NCBI GenBank assembly: GCA_035771175.1
Contig: CM069606.1
Coordinates: 27,051,816-27,115,815 of the forward strand
DNA length: 64,000 bases
Reading direction: 5' to 3'
DNA from: Paratinospora sagittata
Lineage: Eukaryota; Streptophyta; Magnoliopsida; Ranunculales; Menispermaceae
Below, piece after piece: positions 38,004 through 51,081 of this stretch (position 1 is its first letter; every line of letters starts with the position of its first letter). The notes under the pieces are model-generated. The model was not told where the DNA came from. It saw only the letters and a program-made list of their open reading frames with translations, and did no database searches. The translations under genes were made by a program, and so were the position numbers.

Positions 38004-39193
38004 TTAGCTGTTGCAGGTTAAAGAGCAAGAGAGTACAGAATGTTTTGAATTCAAAAAGTTGTTTAATCCAAAGTTGTTTTGGGCCTGCTAGACAACGGGA
38101 ATCATCAAGGTGTTAGTAGAGAATATTTCAATTAAGATAACCTAGCAAAACTGTGAAAGGAATAGAAAAATGGAGCACGCAGAAGTGCCCACATTTTTCT
38201 CGTTAGAAATATCAGATTTTTGTCTCAGACGTGGATTGCGTGCTTTTGGGTTGTGTAGCATGTTCTCTATTGACAGACAGCAGGCTATAGCAGGTCTATG
38301 TACACAAACCCTAGAGCTCGAGTTTTTGACTTTCCGATAGCGTGTTATCAAGGCTTAAGGCGCGCTATTGCCCATTTTACTAAAAATGGAAAGACCACGG
38401 CAACAGCTTTATAGCGAGTTATCAAATGGGATAGCGCGCTAGAGACAATTTTTCATAAAAACAAATGTTTTATTATAGAACCCTATCAGCGTGCTTTCAA
38501 CACCAATAGTGCGTTACTGCCTTATAGAAAATTTTGGCAAATGTGTGGAAAGCCTTATTTTAAAAATCTAAGGAACGATTCCGTTGACTCAAAACATATT
38601 GAGATAAGATTATAAACTTTAAAATAATTCAACACTCATTGAAATTATGACTAAAACCTTTCGAAAAACATTTTTTTTCAAAATGAAATACTATATCGAA
38701 GTGATTTTGAAGACTTTGCAATTTTCAGAGTTTTAGTGCTGAGATTGATCGAGAGGTGGTACTACACACCAAAGATCAAACCAATGCATTAGACATGATA
38801 TATGTCTCGGTTCTTCGAGCTTGATCTTTGTAGACTTCGATAGCTATTGTTTGATGTGTTGTTGATGATTAGTTGTAGCTCTTAGAAAAAAAAAATACAG
38901 GTGATGTGTTCTTGTTTGATGTGTTTTCTTACCGGGAACACTTCATATACTTACAATTTAAAACAATAGATAGCCTCTGGAAATCTCAGCACAAAAGGGA
39001 TGTAATGATGAACTTGCGAAATAATGAGGTTATCTTCAAGACAGTTTGCAATTTTGATTCAGTTCGAAGATTGTTCGGGCAAATGCAAGAATCACGACTT
39101 TCTTCTATTTAAACACTCTTTGGAAAGCTCAGTCTAACTTGCAAAAATCGTGTGTTCAATCTTTGAAAATCAGAGAATGAGGGCATTATAAAA
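38004..39193 (+). repeat. Monomer M33 (1190 bp)
   Basis: M31 type with A10. GGTA type. Last clear odd member of the dimer run. Confidence 0.96.
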
Positions 39194-40383
39194 TTAGCTG
39201 TTGCAGGTTAAAGAGCAAGAGAGTACAGAATGTTTTGAATTCAAAAAGTTGTTTAATCCAAAGTTGTTTTGGGCCTGCTAGACAACGGGAATCATCAAGG
39301 TGTTAGTAGAGAATATTTCAATTAAGATAACCTAGCAAAACTGTGAAAGGAATAGAAAAATGGAGCACGCAGAAGTGCCCACATTTTTCTCGTTAGAAAT
39401 ATCAGATTTTTGTCTCAGACGTGGATTGCGTGCTTTTGGGTTGTGTAGCATGTTCTCTATTGACAGACAGCAGGCTATAGCAGGTCTATGTACACAAACC
39501 CTAGAGCTCGAGTTTTTGACTTTCCGATAGCGAGTTATCAAGGCTTAAGGCGCGCTATTGCCCATTTTACTAAAAATGGAAAGATCACGGCAACAGCTTT
39601 ATAGCGAGTTATCAAATGGGATAGCGCGCTAGAGACAATTTTTCATAAAAACAAATGTTTTATTATAGAACCCTATCAGCGTCCTTTCAACACCAATAGT
39701 GCGTTACTGCCTTATAGAAAATTTTGGCAAATGTGTGGAAAGCCTTATTTTAAAAATCTAAGGAACGATTCCGTTGACTCAAAACATATTGAGATAAGAT
39801 TATAAACTTTAAAATAATTCAACACTCATTGAAATTATGACTAAAACCTTTCGAAAAACATTTTTTTTCAAAATGAAATACTATATCGAAGTGATTTTGA
39901 AGACTTTGCAATTTTCAGAGTTTTAGTGCTGAGATTGATCGAGAGGTGGTACTACACACCAAAGATCAAACCAATGCATTAGACATGATATATGTCTCGG
40001 TTCTTCGAGCTTGATCTTTGTAGACTTCGATAGCTATTGTTTGATGTGTTGTTGATGATTAGTTGTAGCTCTTAGAAAAAAAAAATACAGGTGATGTGTT
40101 CTTGTTTGATGTGTTTTCTTACCGGGAACACTTCATATACTTACAATTTAAAACAATAGATAGCCTCTGGAAATCTCAGCACAAAAGGGATGTAATGATG
40201 AACTTGCGAAATAATGAGGTTATCTTCAAGACAGTTTGCAATTTTGATTCAGTTCGAAGATTGTTCGGGCAAATGCAAGAATCACGACTTTCTTCTATTT
40301 AAACACTCTTTGGAAAGCTCAGTCTAACTTGCAAAAATCGTGTGTTCAATCTTTGAAAATCAGAGAATGGGGGCATTATAAAA
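39194..40383 (+). repeat. Monomer M34 (1190 bp)
   Basis: H class, GGTA type directly after M33, so the dimer alternation breaks here. Private GATAGCGAGTTATCAAGG near 39526, CAGCGTCCTTTC near 39678 and GAATGGGGGC near 40365. Confidence 0.96.
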
Positions 40384-41573
40384 TTAGCTGTTGCAGGTTA
40401 AAGAGCAAGAGAGTACAGAATGTTTTGAATTCAAAAAGTTGTTTAATACAAAGTTGTTTTGGGCCTGCTAGACAACGGGAATCATCAAGGTGTTAGTAGA
40501 GAATATTTCAATTAAGATAACCTAGCAAAACTGTGAAAGGAATAGAAAAATGGAGCACGCAGAAGTGCCCACATTTTTCTCTTTAGAAATATCAGATTTT
40601 TGTCTCAGACGTGGATTGCGTGCTTTTGGGTTGTGTAGCATGTTCTCTATTGACAGACAGCAGGCTATAGCAGGTCTATGTACACAAACCCTAGAGCTCG
40701 AGTTCTTGACTTTCCGATAGCGTGTTATCAAGGCTTATGGCGCGCTATTGCCCATTTTACTAAAAATGGAAAGATCACGGCAACAGCTTTATAGCGAGTT
40801 ATCAAATGGGATAGCGCGCTAGAGACAATTTTTCATAAAAACAAATGTTTTATTATAGAACCCTATCAGCGTGCTTTCAACACCAATAGTGCGTTAGTGC
40901 CTTATAGAAAATTTTGGCAAATTTGTGGAAAGCCTTATTTTAAAAATCTAAGGAACGATTCCGTTGACTCAAAACATATTGAGATAAGATTATAAACTTT
41001 AAAATAATTCAACAATCATTGAAATTATGACTAAAACCTTTCGAAAAACATTTTTTTTCAAAATGAAATACTATATCGAAGTGATTTTGAAGACTTTGCA
41101 ATTTTCAGAGTTTTAGTGCTGAGATTGATCGAGAGGTTACCCTACACACCAAAGATCAAACCAATGCATTAGACATGATATATGTCTTCGTTCTTCGAGC
41201 TTGATCTTTGTAGACTTCGATAGCTATTGTTTGATGTGTTGTTGATGATTAGTTGTAGCTCTTAGAAAAAAAAAATACAGGTGATGTGTTCTTGTTTGAT
41301 GTGTTTTCTTACCGGGAACACTTCATATACTTACAATTTAAAACAATAGATAGCCTCTGGAAATCTCAGCACAAAAGGGATGTAATGATGAACTTGCGAA
41401 ATAATGAGGTTATCTTCAAGACAGTTTGCAATTTTGATTCAGTTCGAAGATTGTTCGGGCAAATGCAAGAATCACGACTTTCTTCTATTTAAACACTCTT
41501 TGGAAAGCTCAGTCTAACTTGCAAAAATCGTGTGTTCAATCTTTGCAAATCAGAGAATGAGGGCATTATAAAA
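40384..41573 (+). repeat. Monomer M35 (1190 bp)
   Basis: M26-like (CTCTTTAG, GTTCTTGAC, CAACAATCATT) but with GGGTTGTG and A10. Private TTTGCAAATCAG near 41542. Confidence 0.96.
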
Positions 41574-42764
41574 TTAGCTGTTGCAGGTTAAAGAGCAAGA
41601 GAGTACAGAATGATTTGAATTCAAAAAGTTGTTTAATCCAAATTTGTTTTGGGCCTGCTAGACAACGGGAATCAACAAGGTGTTAATAGAGAATATTTCA
41701 ATTAAGATAACCTAGCAAAACTGTGAAAGGAATAGAAAAATGGAGCACGCAGAAGTGCCCACATTTTTCTCGTTAGAAATATCAGATTTTTGTCTCAGAC
41801 GTGGATTGCGTGCTTTTGGGTTGTGTAGCATGTTCTCTATTGACAGACAGCAGGCTATAGCAGGTCTATGTACACAAACCCTAGAGCCCGAGTTTTTGAC
41901 TTTCCGATAGCGTGTTATCAAGGCTTATGGCGCGCTATTGCCCATTTTACTAAAAATGGAAAGATCACGGCAACAGCTTTATAGCGAGTTATCAAATGGG
42001 ATAGCGCGCTAGAGACAATTTTTCATAAAAATAAATGTTTTATTATAGAACCCTATCAGCGTGCTTTAAACACCAATAGTGCGTTACTGCCTTATAGAAA
42101 AATTTGGCAAATTTGTGGAAAGCCTTATTTTAAAAATCTAAGGAACGATTCCGTTGACTCAAAACATATTGAGATAAGATTATAAACTTTAAAATAATTC
42201 AACACTCATTGAAATTATGACTAAAACCTTTCGAAAAACATTTTTTTTCAAAATGAAATACTATATCGAAGTGATTTTGAAGACTTTGCAATTTTCAGAG
42301 TTTTAGTGCTGAGATTGATCGAGAGGTTACCCTACACACCAAAGATCAAACCAATGCATTAGACATGATATATGTCTTCGTTCTTCGAGCTTGATCTTTG
42401 TAGACTTCGATAGCTATTGTTTGATGTGTTGTTGATGATTAGTTGTAGCTCTTAGAAAAAAAAAATACAGGTGATGTGTTCTTGTTTGATGTGTTTTCTT
42501 ACCGGGAACACTTCATATACTTACAATTTAAAACAATAGATAGCCTCTGGAAATCTCAGCACAAAAGGGATGTAATGATGAACTTGCGAAATAATGAGGT
42601 TATCTTCAAAGACAGTTTGCAATTTTGATTCAGTTTGAAGATTGTTCGGGCAAATGCAAGAATCACGACTTTCTTCTATTTAAACACTCTTTGGAAAGCT
42701 CAGTCTAACTTGCAAAAATCGTGTCTTCTATCTTTGAAAATTAGAGAATGAGGGCTTTATAAAA
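41574..42764 (+). repeat. Monomer M36 (1191 bp), carries many private changes
   Basis: H class, A10, one inserted A in TTCAAAGACAG (about 42607). Private changes include GAATGATTTGAATTC, CCAAATTTG, ATCAACAAGG, GTTAATAGAG, GAGCCCGAG (loses SacI and XhoI), GCTTTAAACACC and AAAAATTTGG. Its last part begins the 4746-bp tetramer. Confidence 0.96.
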
Positions 42765-43953
42765 TTAGCTGTTGCAGGTTAAAGAGCAAGAGAGTACAGA
42801 ATGTTTTGAATTCAAAAAGTTGTTTAATCCAAAGTTGTTTTGGGCCTGCTAGACAACGGGAATCATCAAGGTGTTAGTAGAGAATATTTCAATTAAGATA
42901 ACCTAGCAAAACTGTGAAAGGAATAGAAAAATGGAGCACGCAGAAGTGCCCACATTTTTCTCGTTAGAAATATCAGATTTTTGTCTCAGACGTGGATTGC
43001 GTGCTTTTGGGTTGTGTAGCATGTTCTCTATTGACAGACAGCAGGCTATAGCAGGTCTATGTACGCAAACCCTAGAGCTCGAGTTTTTGACTTTCCGATA
43101 GCGTGTTATCAAGGCTTATGGCGCGCTATTGCCCATTTTAGTAAAAATGGAAAGATCACGGCAACAGCTTTATTGCGAGTTATCAAATGGGATAGCGCGC
43201 TAGAGACAATTTTTCATAAAAATAAATGTTTTATTCTAGAACCCTATCAGCGTGCTTTCAACCCCAATAGTGCGTTACTGCCTTATAGAAAATTTTGGCA
43301 AATTTGTGGAAAGCCTTATTTTAAAAATCTAAGGAACGATTCCGTTGACTCAAAACATATTGAGATAAGATTATAAACTTTAAAATAATTCAACACTCAT
43401 TGAAATTATGACAAAAACCTTTCGAAAAACATTTTTTTTCAAAATGAAATACTATATCGAAGTGATTTTGAAGACTTTGCAATTTTCAGAGTTTTAGTGC
43501 TGAGATTGATCGAGAGGTTACCCTACACACCCAAGATCAAACCAATGCATTAGACATGATATATGTCTTCGTTCTTCGAGCTTGATCTTTGTAGACTTCG
43601 ATAGCTATTGTTTGATGTGTTGTTGATGATTAGTTGTAGCTCTTAGAAAAAAAAATACAGGTGATGTGTTCTTGTTTGATGTGTTTTCTTACCGGGAACA
43701 CTTCATATACTTACAATTTAAAACAATAGATAGCCTCTGGAAATCTCAGCACAAAAGGGATGTAATGATGAACTTGCGAAATAATGAGGTTATCTTCAAG
43801 ACAGTTTGCAATTTTGATTCAGTTCGAAGATTGTTCGGGCAAATGCAAGAATCACGACTTTCTTCTATTTAAACACTCTTTGGAAAGCTCAGTCTAACTT
43901 GCAAAAATCGTGTGTTCTATCTTTGAAAATCAGAGAATGAGGGCTTTATAAAA
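42765..43953 (+). repeat. Monomer M37 (1189 bp)
   Basis: H class, A9. GTACGCAAAC, TTTTAGTAAAA, TTATTGCGAG, TTCTAGAACC (new XbaI site), AACCCCAAT and CACCCAAGATC. Counterpart of M41. Confidence 0.96.
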
Positions 43954-45145
43954 TTAGCTGTTGCAGGTTAAAGAGCAAGAGAGTACAGAATGTTTTGAAT
44001 TCAAAAAGTTGTTTAATCCAAAGTTGTTTTGGGCGTGCTAGACAACGGGAATCATCAAGGTGTTAGTAGAGAATATTTCAATTAAGATAACCTAGCAAAA
44101 CCGTGAAAGGAATAGAAAAATGGAGCACGCAGAAGTGCCCACATTTTTCTCGTTAGAAATATCAGATTTTTGTCTCAGACGTGGATTGCGTGCTTTTGGG
44201 TTGTGTAGCATGTTCTCTATTGACAGACAGCAGGCTATAGCAGGTCTATGTACGCAAACCCTAGAGCTCGAGTTTTTGACTTTCCGATAGCGTGTTATCA
44301 AGGCTTATGGCGCGCTATTGCCCATTTTACTAAAAATGGAAAGATCACGGCAACAGCTTTATTGCGAGTTATCAAATGGGATAGCGCGCTAGAGACAATT
44401 TTTCATAAAAATAAATGTTTTATTATAGAACCCTATCAGCGTGCTTTCAACACCAATAGTGCGTTACTGCCTTATAGAAAATTTTGGCAAATTTGTGGAA
44501 AGCCTTATTTTAAAAATCTAAGGAACGATTCCGTTGACTCAAAACATATTGAGATAAGATTATAAACTTTAAAATAATTCAACACTCATTGAAATTATGA
44601 CAAAAACCTTTCGAAAAACATTTTTTTTCAAAATGAAATACTATATCGAAGTGATTTTGAAGACTTTGCAATTTTCAGAGTTTTAGTGCTGAGATTGATC
44701 GAGAGGTTACCCTACACACCAAAGATCAAACCAATGCATTAGACATGATATATGTCTTCGTTCTTCGAGCTTGATCTTTGTAGACTTCGATAGCTATTGT
44801 TTGATGTGTTGTTGATGATTAGTTGTAGCTCTTAGAAAAAAAAAAAATACAGGTGATGTGTTCTTGTTTGATGTGTTTTCTTACCGGGAACACTTCATAT
44901 ACTTACAATTTAAAACAATAGATAGCCTCTGGAAATCTCAGCACAAAAGGGATGTAATGATGAACTTGCGAAATAATGAGGTTATCTTCAAGACAGTTTG
45001 CAATTTTGATTCAGTTCGAAGATTGTTCGGGCAAATGCAAGAATCACGACTTTCTTCTATTTAAACACTCTTTGGAAAGCTCAGTCTAACTTGCAAAAAT
45101 CGTGTGTTCTATCTTTGAAAATCAGAGAATGAGGGCTTTATAAAA
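43954..45145 (+). repeat. Monomer M38 (1192 bp)
   Basis: H class, A12. GGGCGTGCTAG, AAAACCGTG, TTATTGCGAG and GACAAAAACC. Counterpart of M42. Confidence 0.96.
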
Positions 45146-46335
45146 TTAGCTGTTGCAGGTTAAAGAGCAAGAGAGTACAGAATGTTTTGAATTCAAAAAG
45201 TTGTTTAATCCAAAGTTGTTTTGGGCGTGCTAGACAACGGGAATCATCAAGGTGTTAGTAGAGAATATTTCAATTAAGATAACCTAGCAAAACCGTGAAA
45301 GGAATAGAAAAATGGAGCACGCAGAAGTGCCCACATTTTTCTCGTTAGAAATATCAGATTTTTGTCTCAGACGTGGATTGCGTGCTTTTGGGTTGTGTAG
45401 CATGTTCTCTATTGACAGACAGCAGGCTATAGCAGGTCTATGTACGCAAACCCTAGAGCTCGAGTTTTTGACTTTCCGATAGCGTGTTATCAAGGCTTAT
45501 GGCGCGCTATTGCCCATTTTACTAAAAATGGAAAGATCACGGCAACAGCTTTATTGCGAGTTATCAAATGGGATAGCGCGCTAGAGACAATTTTTCATAA
45601 AAATAAATGTTTTATTATAGAACCCTATCAGCGTGCTTTCAACACCAATAGTGCGTTACTGCCTTATAGAAAATTTTGGCAAATTTGTGGAAAGCCTTAT
45701 TTTAAAAATCTAAGGAACGATTCCGTTGACTCAAAACATATTGAGATAAGATTATAAACTTTAAAATAATTCAACACTCATTGAAATTATGACAAAAACC
45801 TTTCGAAAAACATTTTTTTTCAAAATGAAATACTATATCGAAGTGATTTTGAAGACTTTGCAATTTTCAGAGTTTTAGTGCTGAGATTGATCGAGAGGTT
45901 ACCCTACACACCAAAGATCAAACCAATGCATTAGACATGATATATGTCTTCGTTCTTCGAGCTTGATCTTTGTAAACTTCGATAGCTATTGTTTGATGTG
46001 TTGTTGATGATTAGTTGTAGCTCTTAGAAAAAAAAAATACAGGTGATGTGTTCTTGTTTGATGTGTTTTCTTACCGGGAACACTTCATATACTTACAATT
46101 TAAAACAATAGATAGCCTCTGGAAATCTCAGCACAAAAGGGATGTAATGATGAACTTGCGAAATAATGAGGTTATCTTCAAGACAGTTTGCAATTTTGAT
46201 TCAGTTCGAAGATTGTTCGGGCAAATGCAAGAATCACGACTTTCTTCTATTTAAACACTCTTTGGAAAGCTCAGTCTAACTTGCAAAAATCGTGTGTTCT
46301 ATCTTTGAAAATCAGAGAATGAGGGCTTTATAGAA
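45146..46335 (+). repeat. Monomer M39 (1190 bp)
   Basis: As M38 but A10 and TGTAAACTTCG near 45972. Counterpart of M43. Confidence 0.96.
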
Positions 46336-47510
46336 TTAGCAGTTGCAGGTTAAAGAGCAAGAGAGTACAGAATGTTTTGAATTCAAAAAGTTGTTTAATC
46401 CAAAGTTGTTTTGGGCCTGCTAGACAACGGGAATCATCAAGGTGTTAGTAGAAAATATTTCAATTAAGATAACCTAGCAAAATTGTGTAAGGAATAGAAA
46501 AATGGAGCAAGAAGAAGTGCCCACATTTTTCTCGTTAGAAATATCAGATTTTTGTCTCAGACGTGGATTGCGTGCTTTTGGGTTGTGTATCATGTTCTCT
46601 ATTGACAGACAGCAGGCTATAGCAGGTCTATGTACACAAACCCTAGAGCTCGAGTTTTTGACTTTCCGATAGCGTGTTATCAAGGCTTATGACGCGCTAT
46701 TGCCCATTTTACTAAAAATGGAAAGATCACGGCAACAACTTTATAGCAAGTTATCAAATGGGATAGCGCGCTAGAGATAATTTTTCATAAAAACAAATGT
46801 TTTATTATAGAACCCTATCAGCGTGCTTTCAACACCAATAGTGCGTTACTGCCTTATAGAAAATTTTGGCAAATTTGTGGAAAGCCTTATTTTAAAAATC
46901 TAAGGAACGATTCCGTTGACTCAAAACATATTGAGATAAGATTATAAACTTTAAAATAATTCAACACTCATTGAAATTATGACTAAAACCTTTCGAAAAA
47001 CATTTTTTTTCAAAATGAAATACTATATCGAAGTGATTTTGAAGACTTTGCAATTTTCAGAGTTTTAGTGCTGAGATTGATCGAGAGGTTACCTACACAC
47101 CAAAGATCAAAGCAATGCATTAGACATGATATATGTCTTCGTTCTTCGAGCTTGATCTTTGTAGACTTCGATAGCTATTGTTTGATGTGTTGTTGATGAT
47201 TAGTTGTAGCTCTTAGAAAAAAAAAATACAGGTGATGTGTTTTCTTACCGGGAACACTTCATATACTTACAATTTAAAACAATAGATAGCCTCTGGAAAT
47301 CTCAGCACAAAAGGGATGTAATGATGAACTTGCGAAATAATGAGGTTATCTTCAAAGACAGTTTGCAATTTTGATTCAGTTTGAAGATTGTTCGGGCAAA
47401 TGCAAGAATCACGACTTTCTTCTATTTAAACACTCTTTGGAAAGCTCAGTCTAACTTGCAAAAATCGTGTCTTCTATCTTTGAAAATTAGAGAATGAGGG
47501 CTTTATAAAA
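46336..47510 (+). repeat. Monomer M40 (1175 bp), 15-bp deletion, chimeric
   Basis: E class with AAAATTGTG, TATGACGCG, CAACTTTATAGCAAG and GAGATAAT. GTTACCTAC lacks one C. CAAAGCAATG. A 15-bp deletion at about 47241. The final part (TTCAAAGACAG, CAGTTTGAAG) matches M36, not M44. Confidence 0.96.
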
Positions 47511-48699
47511 TTAGCTGTTGCAGGTTAAAGAGCAAGAGAGTACAGAATGTTTTGAATTCAAAAAGTTGTTTAATCCAAAGTTGTTTTGGGCCTGCTAGAC
47601 AACGGGAATCATCAAGGTGTTAGTAGAGAATATTTCAATTAAGATAACCTAGCAAAACTGTGAAAGGAATAGAAAAATGGAGCACGCAGAAGTGCCCACA
47701 TTTTTCTCGTTAGAAATATCAGATTTTTGTCTCAGACGTGGATTGCGTGCTTTTGGGTTGTGTAGCATGTTCTCTATTGACAGACAGCAGGCTATAGCAG
47801 GTCTATGTACGCAAACCCTAGAGCTCGAGTTTTTGACTTTCCGATAGCGTGTTATCAAGGCTTATGGCGCGCTATTGCCCATTTTAGTAAAAATGGAAAG
47901 ATCACGGCAACAGCTTTATTGCGAGTTATCAAATGGGATAGCGCGCTAGAGACAATTTTTCATAAAAATAAATGTTTTATTCTAGAACCCTATCAGCGTG
48001 CTTTCAACCCCAATAGTGCGTTACTGCCTTATAGAAAATTTTGGCAAATTTGTGGAAAGCCTTATTTTAAAAATCTAAGGAACGATTCCGTTGACTCAAA
48101 ACATATTGAGATAAGATTATAAACTTTAAAATAATTCAACACTCATTGAAATTATGACAAAAACCTTTCGAAAAACATTTTTTTTCAAAATGAAATACTA
48201 TATCGAAGTGATTTTGAAGACTTTGCAATTTTCAGAGTTTTAGTGCTGAGATTGATCGAGAGGTTACCCTACACACCCAAGATCAAACCAATGCATTAGA
48301 CATGATATATGTCTTCGTTCTTCGAGCTTGATCTTTGTAGACTTCGATAGCTATTGTTTGATGTGTTGTTGATGATTAGTTGTAGCTCTTAGAAAAAAAA
48401 ATACAGGTGATGTGTTCTTGTTTGATGTGTTTTCTTACCGGGAACACTTCATATACTTACAATTTAAAACAATAGATAGCCTCTGGAAATCTCAGCACAA
48501 AAGGGATGTAATGATGAACTTGCGAAATAATGAGGTTATCTTCAAGACAGTTTGCAATTTTGATTCAGTTCGAAGATTGTTCGGGCAAATGCAAGAATCA
48601 CGACTTTCTTCTATTTAAACACTCTTTGGAAAGCTCAGTCTAACTTGCAAAAATCGTGTGTTCTATCTTTGAAAATCAGAGAATGAGGGCTTTATAAAA
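47511..48699 (+). repeat. Monomer M41 (1189 bp)
   Basis: Tetramer counterpart of M37 (TTCTAGAACC, CACCCAAGATC, A9). Confidence 0.96.
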
Positions 48700-49891
48700 T
48701 TAGCTGTTGCAGGTTAAAGAGCAAGAGAGTACAGAATGTTTTGAATTCAAAAAGTTGTTTAATCCAAAGTTGTTTTGGGCGTGCTAGACAACGGGAATCA
48801 TCAAGGTGTTAGTAGAGAATATTTCAATTAAGATAACCTAGCAAAACCGTGAAAGGAATAGAAAAATGGAGCACGCAGAAGTGCCCACATTTTTCTCGTT
48901 AGAAATATCAGATTTTTGTCTCAGACGTGGATTGCGTGCTTTTGGGTTGTGTAGCATGTTCTCTATTGACAGACAGCAGGCTATAGCAGGTCTATGTACG
49001 CAAACCCTAGAGCTCGAGTTTTTGACTTTCCGATAGCGTGTTATCAAGGCTTATGGCGCGCTATTGCCCATTTTACTAAAAATGGAAAGATCACGGCAAC
49101 AGCTTTATTGCGAGTTATCAAATGGGATAGCGCGCTAGAGACAATTTTTCATAAAAATAAATGTTTTATTATAGAACCCTATCAGCGTGCTTTCAACACC
49201 AATAGTGCGTTACTGCCTTATAGAAAATTTTGGCAAATTTGTGGAAAGCCTTATTTTAAAAATCTAAGGAACGATTCCGTTGACTCAAAACATATTGAGA
49301 TAAGATTATAAACTTTAAAATAATTCAACACTCATTGAAATTATGACAAAAACCTTTCGAAAAACATTTTTTTTCAAAATGAAATACTATATCGAAGTGA
49401 TTTTGAAGACTTTGCAATTTTCAGAGTTTTAGTGCTGAGATTGATCGAGAGGTTACCCTACACACCAAAGATCAAACCAATGCATTAGACATGATATATG
49501 TCTTCGTTCTTCGAGCTTGATCTTTGTAGACTTCGATAGCTATTGTTTGATGTGTTGTTGATGATTAGTTGTAGCTCTTAGAAAAAAAAAAAATACAGGT
49601 GATGTGTTCTTGTTTGATGTGTTTTCTTACCGGGAACACTTCATATACTTACAATTTAAAACAATAGATAGCCTCTGGAAATCTCAGCACAAAAGGGATG
49701 TAATGATGAACTTGCGAAATAATGAGGTTATCTTCAAGACAGTTTGCAATTTTGATTCAGTTCGAAGATTGTTCGGGCAAATGCAAGAATCACGACTTTC
49801 TTCTATTTAAACACTCTTTGGAAAGCTCAGTCTAACTTGCAAAAATCGTGTGTTCTATCTTTGAAAATCAGAGAATGAGGGCTTTATAAAA
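48700..49891 (+). repeat. Monomer M42 (1192 bp)
   Basis: Tetramer counterpart of M38 (AAAACCGTG, A12). Confidence 0.96.
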
Positions 49892-51081
49892 TTAGCTGTT
49901 GCAGGTTAAAGAGCAAGAGAGTACAGAATGTTTTGAATTCAAAAAGTTGTTTAATCCAAAGTTGTTTTGGGCGTGCTAGACAACGGGAATCATCAAGGTG
50001 TTAGTAGAGAATATTTCAATTAAGATAACCTAGCAAAACCGTGAAAGGAATAGAAAAATGGAGCACGCAGAAGTGCCCACATTTTTCTCGTTAGAAATAT
50101 CAGATTTTTGTCTCAGACGTGGATTGCGTGCTTTTGGGTTGTGTAGCATGTTCTCTATTGACAGACAGCAGGCTATAGCAGGTCTATGTACGCAAACCCT
50201 AGAGCTCGAGTTTTTGACTTTCCGATAGCGTGTTATCAAGGCTTATGGCGCGCTATTGCCCATTTTACTAAAAATGGAAAGATCACGGCAACAGCTTTAT
50301 TGCGAGTTATCAAATGGGATAGCGCGCTAGAGACAATTTTTCATAAAAATAAATGTTTTATTATAGAACCCTATCAGCGTGCTTTCAACACCAATAGTGC
50401 GTTACTGCCTTATAGAAAATTTTGGCAAATTTGTGGAAAGCCTTATTTTAAAAATCTAAGGAACGATTCCGTTGACTCAAAACATATTGAGATAAGATTA
50501 TAAACTTTAAAATAATTCAACACTCATTGAAATTATGACAAAAACCTTTCGAAAAACATTTTTTTTCAAAATGAAATACTATATCGAAGTGATTTTGAAG
50601 ACTTTGCAATTTTCAGAGTTTTAGTGCTGAGATTGATCGAGAGGTTACCCTACACACCAAAGATCAAACCAATGCATTAGACATGATATATGTCTTCGTT
50701 CTTCGAGCTTGATCTTTGTAAACTTCGATAGCTATTGTTTGATGTGTTGTTGATGATTAGTTGTAGCTCTTAGAAAAAAAAAATACAGGTGATGTGTTCT
50801 TGTTTGATGTGTTTTCTTACCGGGAACACTTCATATACTTACAATTTAAAACAATAGATAGCCTCTGGAAATCTCAGCACAAAAGGGATGTAATGATGAA
50901 CTTGCGAAATAATGAGGTTATCTTCAAGACAGTTTGCAATTTTGATTCAGTTCGAAGATTGTTCGGGCAAATGCAAGAATCACGACTTTCTTCTATTTAA
51001 ACACTCTTTGGAAAGCTCAGTCTAACTTGCAAAAATCGTGTGTTCTATCTTTGAAAATCAGAGAATGAGGGCTTTATAGAA
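49892..51081 (+). repeat. Monomer M43 (1190 bp)
   Basis: Tetramer counterpart of M39 (TGTAAACTTCG, A10). Confidence 0.96.

Larger units (their letters stand above)
28491..39193 (+). repeat. Higher-order repeat: alternating dimer of ~2378 bp (M25-M33)
   Basis: Odd monomers (M25, M27, M29, M31, M33) carry CTTAAGGCGC, AAATGTGTGG, GGTGGTACTAC and GTCTCGGTTC with an A10 or A11 run. Even monomers (M26, M28, M30, M32) carry TTCTCTTTAG, GGGTAGTGTAG, GAGTTCTTGAC, CAACAATCATT and an A8 run. Landmarks step by 2378 bp (28629, 31007, 33385, 35763) and then 2379 bp because M31 has one more A. M27-M28 and M29-M30 are almost identical. Confidence 0.95.
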
